Below are positions 4,699 to 10,381 of a DNA stretch of 10,381 bases, in pieces. The position numbers were made by a program, and so were the translations under genes. Within the stretch, counting starts at the first letter, position 1; each line of letters opens with the position of its first letter. The stretch is from Candidatus Brocadiaceae bacterium (GTDB lineage: Bacteria > Planctomycetota > MHYJ01 > JACQXL01 > CAKKQI01). The stretch spans positions 1 through 10,381 of the forward strand of contig CAKKQI010000407.1 of assembly GCA_919901895.1 (NCBI GenBank). The letters are read 5' to 3'. The notes beneath the pieces were generated by a model, which ran no database searches, was not told the DNA's origin, and was given only the letters and a program-made list of their open reading frames with translations.

Positions 4699-6804
4699 TT
4701 ATTTCTTTTCTTTTTTCTTTTCTTCAATAATTTTTTCGGCGAGTTCAAAAGGCACTTGCATATATTTTTCAAAATGCATCGTATAACTCGCCCGGCCGCT
4801 GCTTAATGAACGCAAAGTGGAAACATATCCGAACATTTCGCTCAGCGGCACCTCGGCTGAAATCACCTGCTGGTTGGCTTTCATTTCCAAGCCGAGGACC
4901 TTGCCTCTTTTGGAACAGATATGCCCAACAATGCTCCCGACGTATTCTTCAGGCGTAGTCACTTCCAATGACATATACGGTTCCAGAAGCACCGGAACGG
5001 CTTTCTTAAACGCATTTTTAAAACACCAGCGGGCCGCAGTCCTAAAAGCCAGTTCGGAAGAATCCACATCGTGGAAAGACCCGTCCACCAGATTGACTTT
5101 TACATCAACCACCGGATAACCGGCCAGGACTCCCTCCTGGAGGGCGTCAATCACACCTTTTTCTACCGCCGGAATATATTCTTTCGGGATTGACCCGCCC
5201 ACGATCTCATTTTCAAACTCAAACCCCTCGCTGGCTTTGGCGGGTGAAATTTGTAAAACCACATGGGCATATTGTCCGTGCCCGCCGGTTTGCTTAACGT
5301 GTTTATAAACTTCCTCAGCCGAACTAATAATGGTTTCCTTATAAGCCACCTTGGGCGCGCCGACCAGCGCCTCAACATTAAATTCACGCTTTAACCGGTC
5401 TACGATTATTTCCAGATGTAATTCACCCATCCCGGAAAGAACGGTCTCCTGCGTTTCCTGGTCGCTCCGAACGATAAAAGTCGGGTCTTCCTCGGACAGA
5501 CGGAATAAAGCGCGGGATAATTTATCCTGGTCCGCCCGGCTTTTTGTTTTAATGCTGATTGATATGACCGGGGCCGGGAACTCAATCGCCTCCAGTAAAA
5601 CCGGATGTTCCTGAAGACAAAGCGTATCACCGGTCGTGGTATGGTCTAAACCAATAGCCGCGGCAATATCTCCGGTATAAACCTCAGGTTTATTCTCACG
5701 CTGGTTGGCGTGCATCTGCAACATCCGGACCATCCGTTCCCTTCTGTCTTTAGTCGCATTCAGGATATATGAACCGGCTTCCAGATGACCGGAATAAACC
5801 CTGAAGTAAATAAGTTTGCCCATATGCGGATCAGACTGGATTTTGAAAACCAGCGCGGTAAAGGGTTCATCATCGTCCGGCTTACGCTCAATAATTTTTT
5901 CATGGTTTGACGGGTCAATCCCTTTAACCGGCAACAAATCAAGAGGCGAAGGCAGGTATAAGGTTATGGCATCAAGCAGTTTTTGAACGCCTTTATTTTT
6001 AAAAGCCGCCCCGCATAAGGCCGGGACAATCTTATTAATCACCGTCCCTTTCCTGATGGCTTTTATCAAATCGTCCGCCGTAATAGACTCTTCTGATTCC
6101 AGGTATTTATTCATCAGCGAATCTTCCAGTTCCACCGCCTTTTCCACCATAATATGGCGATACTTCCCGGCAATTTCCTGATAATCAGGCGGGATATCTT
6201 CAATATGAAAATTTTTACCGAAAGACTCGTTATCGTAAATGTAGGCCTTCATTTCCAGCAGGTCAATGATACCCCGGAATTTATCTTCGGCGCCCAGCGG
6301 AATCTGCAAGGGAATAACATTCACCCCGATGTCCTGTTCAATATTTTTCAGCACCCCGAAAAAATCGGCGCCGATCCGGTCCATTTTATTAACGAAAACT
6401 ATTTTGGGAACGTTGTATTTTTCCGATTGCCGCCAGACGGTTTCCGATTGCGGCTCAACGCCGCCGACCGCACAAAAAACCACGACCGCCCCATCCAGCA
6501 CACGCAGACTCCGCTCCACTTCCACGGTAAAATCAACGTGTCCGGGCGTATCAATAATATTAATAACATGGTCTTCGCCTGAGACGGACCAGCCACAGGT
6601 GGTTGAAGCCGCGGTGATAGTGATACCCCGTTCCTGCTCCTGTGCCATCCAGTCCATCTGGGCCTTTCCATCGTGCACCTCACCTAATTTATGAGATTTA
6701 CCGGTGTAAAACAGGATCCGTTCGGTTAAGGTAGTCTTCCCGGCATCAATATGCGCGATAATGCCGATGTTTCTGATTTTATTTAAGTCAATCGTACGAG
6801 GCAT
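4699..6804 (-). CDS. fusA: Translation elongation factor G
   Basis: EF-G is the GTPase that drives translocation of tRNA and mRNA on the ribosome and takes part in ribosome recycling. The 701-aa length is normal. Motifs in order: P-loop AHIDAGKT (17-24), switch I RGITIT (59-64), DTPGH (85-89) with its catalytic His89, NKMD (139-142), and the G5-type segment CGAAFKNKG (264-272). Domain IV has GGHGQ (507-511) and SFHDVDSSE around His578, the loops that reach the decoding centre. Domain V carries the [16 protein letters not shown] block. The variants GGHGQ for the usual [16 protein letters not shown] for AVAGVQPQSE, and GHICSKRG for GDLNSRRG set it apart from the commonest EF-G1 form. The gene is not next to rpsL, rpsG or tuf. 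AAGGA lies nine bases before the ATG. The C-terminus is a Lys/Glu tail. A paralogue or split-function EF-G cannot be excluded. Confidence 0.95.
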   Translation of the reverse strand: MPRTIDLNKIRNIGIIAHIDAGKTTLTERILFYTGKSHKLGEVHDGKAQMDWMAQEQERGITITAASTTCGWSVSGEDHVINIIDTPGHVDFTVEVERSLRVLDGAVVVFCAVGGVEPQSETVWRQSEKYNVPKIVFVNKMDRIGADFFGVLKNIEQDIGVNVIPLQIPLGAEDKFRGIIDLLEMKAYIYDNESFGKNFHIEDIPPDYQEIAGKYRHIMVEKAVELEDSLMNKYLESEESITADDLIKAIRKGTVINKIVPALCGAAFKNKGVQKLLDAITLYLPSPLDLLPVKGIDPSNHEKIIERKPDDDEPFTALVFKIQSDPHMGKLIYFRVYSGHLEAGSYILNATKDRRERMVRMLQMHANQRENKPEVYTGDIAAAIGLDHTTTGDTLCLQEHPVLLEAIEFPAPVISISIKTKSRADQDKLSRALFRLSEEDPTFIVRSDQETQETVLSGMGELHLEIIVDRLKREFNVEALVGAPKVAYKETIISSAEEVYKHVKQTGGHGQYAHVVLQISPAKASEGFEFENEIVGGSIPKEYIPAVEKGVIDALQEGVLAGYPVVDVKVNLVDGSFHDVDSSELAFRTAARWCFKNAFKKAVPVLLEPYMSLEVTTPEEYVGSIVGHICSKRGKVLGLEMKANQQVISAEVPLSEMFGYVSTLRSLSSGRASYTMHFEKYMQVPFELAEKIIEEKKKEKK

Positions 6805-6853
6805 ACAATATTGTCCTTCTCCGCCTTTAGCGGGACAAGTCGGGAAAAGCGGT

Positions 6854-6881
6854 ATTATACGAATAGTGCGGTAAGAGTCAA
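6854..6881 (-). promoter_or_regulatory. fusA promoter
   Basis: On the minus strand TTGACT (6881-6876) and a perfect TATAAT (6859-6854) are separated by 16 bp. The predicted start near 6847 leaves a leader of about 42 nt that contains GGAGAAGGA before the ATG at 6804. Confidence 0.75.
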
Positions 6882-6888
6882 CAAAAAA

Positions 6889-6917
6889 TTGACTGGAGTA
6901 AAATAATTTAGTATATA
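6889..6917 (+). promoter_or_regulatory. asnS promoter, giving a leaderless or near-leaderless mRNA
   Basis: TTGACT (6889-6894) and TATATA (6912-6917) are separated by 17 bp. Transcription would start near 6924-6925, which is the A of the asnS ATG at 6925. There is no Shine-Dalgarno sequence before that ATG. Its -35 box is the mirror image of the fusA -35 box (AGTCAA at 6876-6881) only 7 bp away. Confidence 0.65.
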
Positions 6918-6924
6918 TATCGGA

Positions 6925-8217
6925 ATGTCACACACTTATATCTCCGATTTAAAAAATTATGTCGGCCAACCGGTCACCATCAAGGGCTGGTTGTATAACA
7001 AACGCTCCAGCGGCAAGATTCAATTCCTGCAGGTGCGCGACGGAACCGGTATTGTCCAGGGAGTTCTGGCCACCAATGATGTCAGTCCGGAGATATTCCA
7101 GATGTGCGACCGGCTTTCCCAGGAATCTTCCGTTATTATAACCGGTCTGGTGCGGGAAGACCAACGCGCCCCGGGCGGATATGAATTAACCCTAACCAAT
7201 GTGCAACTGGTCCATCTGGCTGAACCTTACCCGATTGCCCTTAAAGAACACGGGATTGGATTTTTGATGGAGCAACGGCATCTCTGGCTTCGTTCGCGCA
7301 AACAGGTAGCCGTTTTGAAAATCAGGGCTGAAGTGATTAAAGCAATTCGCAATTTTTTTGACAGCCGCGGATTCGTGTTAGTAGATACGCCGATTCTCAC
7401 CCCGGCCGCCTGCGAAGGCACTACCACCCTGTTTGAAGTCGGCTATTTTGACGATAAGGCCTACCTGACCCAGAGCGGTCAACTTTATAATGAAGCCACA
7501 GCCATGGCCTTAGGCAAAGTTTATTGCTTCGGGCCGACCTTCCGGGCGGAAAAATCCAAAACTAGAAAACACCTGACGGAATTCTGGATGGTGGAACCGG
7601 AAATAGCTTACGCGGAATTAGATGACGTGATGAACCTGGCTGAAGAATTTGTTTATACGATTATCCGGCAGGTTCTGGAAAACCGGCCGGAAGAACTTAA
7701 AATTTTAGAACGCGATACTAAACCGCTGGAGAAAATAAAATTACCTTTCCCGCGGCTGTCTTACCATGAACTGGCTAAATTATTCAAAGAATGGCAGCAC
7801 AATTTTGCGGATGGTAACGACCTCGGCGCGCCGGAAGAAACGGTCATCGGCGAAAAATTTGACCAGCCGTTACTGGTGCACCGCTTCCCGATGAAAGTAA
7901 AGGCCTTTTATATGAAAGCCGACCCGGCCAACCCGGAGGTCGCCCTTTGCGTGGACGTGATTGCCCCGGAAGGATACGGCGAAATTATCGGCGGCGGTCA
8001 GCGCGAAGACGATTTAAAACGGCTGGAAGAAAAAATTAAAGAACATAAACTGCCCCGGGCGGCTTTTGAATGGTATCTTGATTTAAGACGCTACGGATCG
8101 GTCCCGCACGGCGGTTTTGGGCTGGGCGTGGAACGCACCGTGGCCTGGCTCTGCGGAACGGAACATATCAGGGAATGCATCCCGTTCCCGAGAATGCTGT
8201 ATAAAATATACCCATAA
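6925..8217 (+). CDS. asnS: Asparaginyl-tRNA synthetase
   Basis: Class IIb aminoacyl-tRNA synthetase that charges tRNA-Asn with asparagine using ATP. The 430-aa protein has an N-terminal OB-fold anticodon-binding domain (about 5-100, with [20 protein letters not shown]), class II motif 1 around [10 protein letters not shown] (151-160), motif 2 at [20 protein letters not shown] (201-220) continuing WMVEPE, and motif 3 at [15 protein letters not shown] (397-411). [11 protein letters not shown] is the usual mark separating AsnRS from AspRS. The C-terminus ends RMLYKIYP. An AsnRS implies that Asn-tRNA can be made directly and not only by the amidotransferase route. The start at 6925 is fixed by the promoter, which leaves no room for an earlier one; no ribosome-binding site is present. 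The acyl-CoA dehydrogenase gene follows after 21 bp on the same strand. Confidence 0.95.
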   Translation: MSHTYISDLKNYVGQPVTIKGWLYNKRSSGKIQFLQVRDGTGIVQGVLATNDVSPEIFQMCDRLSQESSVIITGLVREDQRAPGGYELTLTNVQLVHLAEPYPIALKEHGIGFLMEQRHLWLRSRKQVAVLKIRAEVIKAIRNFFDSRGFVLVDTPILTPAACEGTTTLFEVGYFDDKAYLTQSGQLYNEATAMALGKVYCFGPTFRAEKSKTRKHLTEFWMVEPEIAYAELDDVMNLAEEFVYTIIRQVLENRPEELKILERDTKPLEKIKLPFPRLSYHELAKLFKEWQHNFADGNDLGAPEETVIGEKFDQPLLVHRFPMKVKAFYMKADPANPEVALCVDVIAPEGYGEIIGGGQREDDLKRLEEKIKEHKLPRAAFEWYLDLRRYGSVPHGGFGLGVERTVAWLCGTEHIRECIPFPRMLYKIYP

Positions 8218-8238
8218 ACAAATTATTAATTATAAATT

Positions 8239-9387
8239 ATGAGTTATGAATTAACCGAAGAACAGCAACTGATCCGGGAAACCGTCCGTGCATTTGCCTT
8301 AAAAGAAGTAGCCCCGCTGGCCCGGTTGATTGATAAAAATAACGAGTTCCCCCTGGAGACGGTCAAAAAAATGGCGGCCATAAACCTGATGGGGATTCCG
8401 TTCCCGGAAAAATACGGCGGGGCCGGCGGTGACGAGTTAAGTTATATTATTACGGTGGAAGAACTGGCCCGGATTTGCGGCTCAACCGCCATCACTTTAG
8501 CCGCCCATATCTCGCTCGGTTCATTTCCGATTTACCATTTCGGCACCGAATCCCAGAAAGAAAAATATCTTAAACCGTTAGCCCGGGGCGAAAAAATAGG
8601 CGGGCTGGGTATCACCGAACCGAATGCCGGATCGGATGTCAGCGGTATTACCACCACGGCCGCCAAACATCCGGATGGTTATCTGCTTAATGGCGCTAAA
8701 ACATTTATTACCAATGCCCACGTAGGCGAAATATTTATTGTGGTCGCCAGAACCGACAAAGGCGCAACGGCCACCAATGGTTTAAGCACTTTTATTGTGG
8801 AAAAAGGGATGCCGGGTTTCCGCGCCGGTAAAAAAGAAGACAAACTGGGTTTGCGCGGGTCGGATACCGGCGAATTAATTTTTGAAGATTGTTTGGTTCC
8901 TGAAGAAAACCGGCTCGGCCAGGAAGGCGCCGGGTTTAAATATATTATGAAAACACTGGATGGCGGACGGATTAGCATCGGGGCGCTGGCTCTTGGTTTA
9001 GCCCAGGGCGCACTGGATAAATGTCTGGTTTATGTTAAAGAACGCAAACAATTCGGACAGCCCATCGGCAGTTTTCAGGCAATTCAAAATATGCTGGCGG
9101 ATATGGTAACCGAGATTACGGCCGCCCGGCACCTGGTGTATCAGGCGGCCGGATTAATGGACCGCGGCGAACCCTTTTCCAAAGAATCGGCGATGGCCAA
9201 ACTTTTTGCCTCGGAAACCGCGATGCGGGCAACCAAAAACGCCATTCAGATTTTCGGCGGCTACGGCTATATGACGGAATACGAAGTGGAACGGTTTTAC
9301 CGGGATGCCAAATTATGTGAAATCGGCGAAGGCACTTCGGAAATCCAGCGGCTGGTGATTGCTAAACAGGTATTAGGGAAATTGTAA
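8239..9387 (+). CDS. Acyl-CoA dehydrogenase (short-chain, butyryl-CoA type)
   Basis: FAD enzyme that oxidises acyl-CoA to 2-enoyl-CoA, normally passing electrons to electron-transferring flavoprotein; in anaerobes related enzymes can run in the reducing or electron-bifurcating direction. The 382-aa length fits. The N-terminal helical domain (1-118) is followed by signature 1, GLGITEPNAGSDV (123-135 region), a beta domain with TFITNA (155-160), then RKQFGQPIGSFQAIQ (269-283), and signature 2, QIFGGYGYMTEYEVERFYRD (337-356). The catalytic base is Glu364 in GEGTSEIQR, the position used by short- and medium-chain enzymes. The exact chain length is not decided by sequence alone. The 21-bp gap after asnS is pure A/T with no ribosome-binding site, so expression may depend on readthrough from asnS or on an unusual initiation. 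It converges on a CoA-activase gene; etfAB is not in the window. Confidence 0.93.
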   Translation: MSYELTEEQQLIRETVRAFALKEVAPLARLIDKNNEFPLETVKKMAAINLMGIPFPEKYGGAGGDELSYIITVEELARICGSTAITLAAHISLGSFPIYHFGTESQKEKYLKPLARGEKIGGLGITEPNAGSDVSGITTTAAKHPDGYLLNGAKTFITNAHVGEIFIVVARTDKGATATNGLSTFIVEKGMPGFRAGKKEDKLGLRGSDTGELIFEDCLVPEENRLGQEGAGFKYIMKTLDGGRISIGALALGLAQGALDKCLVYVKERKQFGQPIGSFQAIQNMLADMVTEITAARHLVYQAAGLMDRGEPFSKESAMAKLFASETAMRATKNAIQIFGGYGYMTEYEVERFYRDAKLCEIGEGTSEIQRLVIAKQVLGKL

Positions 9388-9521
9388 TAACAAAAATCCG
9401 ATTTGAATCGCCTGATGAGTGTCGTCTTTCCGGTTTGTCTTGCCCCAAGCAAAAGCACGCTTTTATTTCGGTTCAACGAATGTCTGATTTTCTCTTCCAG
9501 CAATCTCGGTATGTATTTCAT
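9388..9521 (-). pseudogene. Remnant of an AAA_14/DUF4143-type ATPase gene
   Basis: An ATG at 9521 opens a frame reading MKYIPRLLEEKIRHSLNRNK (1-20), then SVLLLGARQTGKTTLIRRF (21-39). This is the typical start of the widespread AAA_14/DUF4143 ATPases, with an intact Walker A motif GARQTGKT (26-33). Those proteins are usually about 350-450 aa. Here the similarity stops at about residue 43, where the frame runs antisense into the stop codon and 3' end of the acyl-CoA dehydrogenase gene. Walker B and everything after it are missing. No clear ribosome-binding site or transposase is nearby. It is best explained as the 5' scrap of a gene lost by deletion; a functional 74-aa product is unlikely. Confidence 0.7.
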
Positions 9522-9563
9522 AGACGAGATTTGCCCTGATGATACAATGATTACCTATAGACA

Positions 9564-10381
9564 TTATGAACCATCGGTAATTGAAGAGAGATGTTCATAC
9601 GCCTGATTGACGAATGCTTCCAGGCGCATTTCTTCGGCCGGGTTTTTAATGCCGTCCATCGTCAGGGTAATGGCCGGCACCCCGCGATAATCATCCTGAA
9701 ATTTCCGCAGCAAGGCATCAACGATATTCCCGGGCATGCAACCGAAAGGAATAACATTAATAATGCCGTTGTATTTCTTTTCCACGTATTCCACGGCCCG
9801 GCCCATGCTTAAAATAGATTCACCCCGCACCGACTGGTCAATATAAACCTGTCCGCAGCGCACCACTTCGCTGGTCGGCGCTTCTTGATAAAAATCACGA
9901 ATCGCCCCTTTGAACTCTTTGCGCAATTTTCCCGCATCGTATTCCTGAACAAATTCGGTTACCCGCTGAATCAATAAATGTTTATAATCCCGCGCCTGAC
10001 GATAATCTTCTTTCCTGATATGATCAATGTAATCAACCCATTCTTCCAGCGGCGGTAAAGCCGTTTCCACGCCTAATTTCTCTAATTGCACCACTAATTG
10101 ATTATTGGTAAACGGATGACTGCGGACGTATATTTCACCGATAATCCCTATCTTCGGTTTGCGCCGGCCGGTGTCCACTTTAACTTCGTCAAATTGCTTT
10201 CTGATATCACGCGCAAACGTTTTCAGGTTGCCACGATGCTCAAGCAACTCTTGCAATTTTTGTAAACCTGACTGATAAACGCGGTCGGTCTCGCCTTTAG
10301 TTACTTCATAAGGCCTGATTTGCCGGCTCAATTTTTGCATCAGGTCAACCATGATAATCCCGCGCCAGACCAGCCGTTTGA
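9564..10381 (-). CDS. CoA-substrate-specific activase / dehydratase-like protein, C-terminal part
   Basis: The reading frame stays open to the right edge (it reads ...KRLVWRGIIMVDLM), so the Met at 10352 is internal and the gene is cut by the window; 271 codons are visible. It matches the C-terminal region of the large fused 'acyl-CoA dehydratase activase-related' proteins, which join a BadF/BadG/HgdC-type ATPase to a HgdB-like part. Visible blocks are RPYEVTKGETD, KPKIGIIGEIYVRSHPFTN, VRCGQVYIDQSVRGES, INVIPFGCMPGNIVDALL and MDGIKNPAEEMRLEAFVNQA. Cys in VRCGQ and in FGCMP are candidate iron-sulfur ligands. The smaller relatives drive radical dehydration of 2-hydroxyacyl-CoA or reduction of benzoyl-CoA by ATP-dependent electron transfer; the role of the large fused form is not known. 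It ends convergently with the acyl-CoA dehydrogenase gene, separated by the ATPase remnant. Confidence 0.8.
   Translation of the reverse strand, partial: KRLVWRGIIMVDLMQKLSRQIRPYEVTKGETDRVYQSGLQKLQELLEHRGNLKTFARDIRKQFDEVKVDTGRRKPKIGIIGEIYVRSHPFTNNQLVVQLEKLGVETALPPLEEWVDYIDHIRKEDYRQARDYKHLLIQRVTEFVQEYDAGKLRKEFKGAIRDFYQEAPTSEVVRCGQVYIDQSVRGESILSMGRAVEYVEKKYNGIINVIPFGCMPGNIVDALLRKFQDDYRGVPAITLTMDGIKNPAEEMRLEAFVNQAYEHLSSITDGS

Noticed and set aside
6154..6694. Two long plus-strand open frames inside fusA
   Set aside because: Both are antisense shadows of the conserved GTPase domain, with no family-like sequence.
9399..9410. Small palindrome CGATT-TG-AATCG after the acyl-CoA dehydrogenase stop as a terminator
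   Set aside because: The stem is only 5 bp, the loop is too small and no U-tract follows.
9411..9542. CCTGATGA at 9411 and 9535 as target-site duplications around the ATPase remnant
   Set aside because: Only 8 bp, and the first copy lies within the remnant's own coding sequence, so chance is the simpler reading.
9403..9606. Plus-strand open frame of 67 codons after the acyl-CoA dehydrogenase gene
   Set aside because: It is the antisense of the ATPase remnant and of the activase gene end; it has no initiation signal.

Overview
The window looks like a chromosomal segment of an uncultured, probably anaerobic bacterium of medium GC content. It carries housekeeping translation genes (EF-G, asparaginyl-tRNA synthetase, a GGQ release-factor-like protein), an ETF-type acyl-CoA dehydrogenase, and the 3' end of a large oxygen-sensitive-type 'CoA activase' gene. 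Its intergenic gaps are unusually rich in small palindromes and a 10-bp-period degenerate repeat. I cannot assign a phylum; the mix of genes is reminiscent of Planctomycetota/Omnitrophota-type genomes, but that is an impression and not shown by the sequence.

Layout. (1) 173-4371, all on the minus strand, reads 5'->3' as: promoter (4343-4371), a 137-aa GGQ peptidyl-tRNA hydrolase/release-factor-like protein, a 350-aa lipoprotein of unknown function, LemA, a 109-aa three-helix membrane protein, a secreted TPM-domain protein with a glycine-rich tail, and a second TPM-domain protein with two membrane helices. Short gaps and one ATGA overlap suggest one transcript. LemA plus one or two TPM (DUF477) proteins is a recurrent neighbourhood in bacteria; the lipoprotein and the 109-aa protein are the less explained members. 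(2) 4309-4698 is a 390-bp gene-free stretch holding the operon promoter, a 10-bp-period repeat, a perfect 30-bp palindromic terminator and a set of mutually exclusive hairpins downstream of fusA. (3) fusA (minus) and asnS (plus) diverge from a 120-bp spacer with two back-to-back promoters whose -35 boxes form an inverted repeat; the asnS promoter would give a leaderless or nearly leaderless mRNA. (4) asnS is followed after 21 bp by an acyl-CoA dehydrogenase gene that lacks a Shine-Dalgarno sequence. (5) Between this gene and the convergent activase gene lies a remnant of an AAA ATPase gene (first ~43 codons, Walker A intact). (6) 9564-10381 is the C-terminal part of a CoA-substrate-specific activase / 2-hydroxyacyl-CoA dehydratase-type protein whose 5' end is outside the window.

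No tRNA, rRNA, CRISPR array, transposase or phage gene was seen. The most interesting signals are non-coding: a family of small CCCCG/CGGGG palindromes, one of which sits inside the coding sequence of a TPM protein; several loci where three or four complementary arms can form alternative hairpins; and the compact divergent promoter pair.
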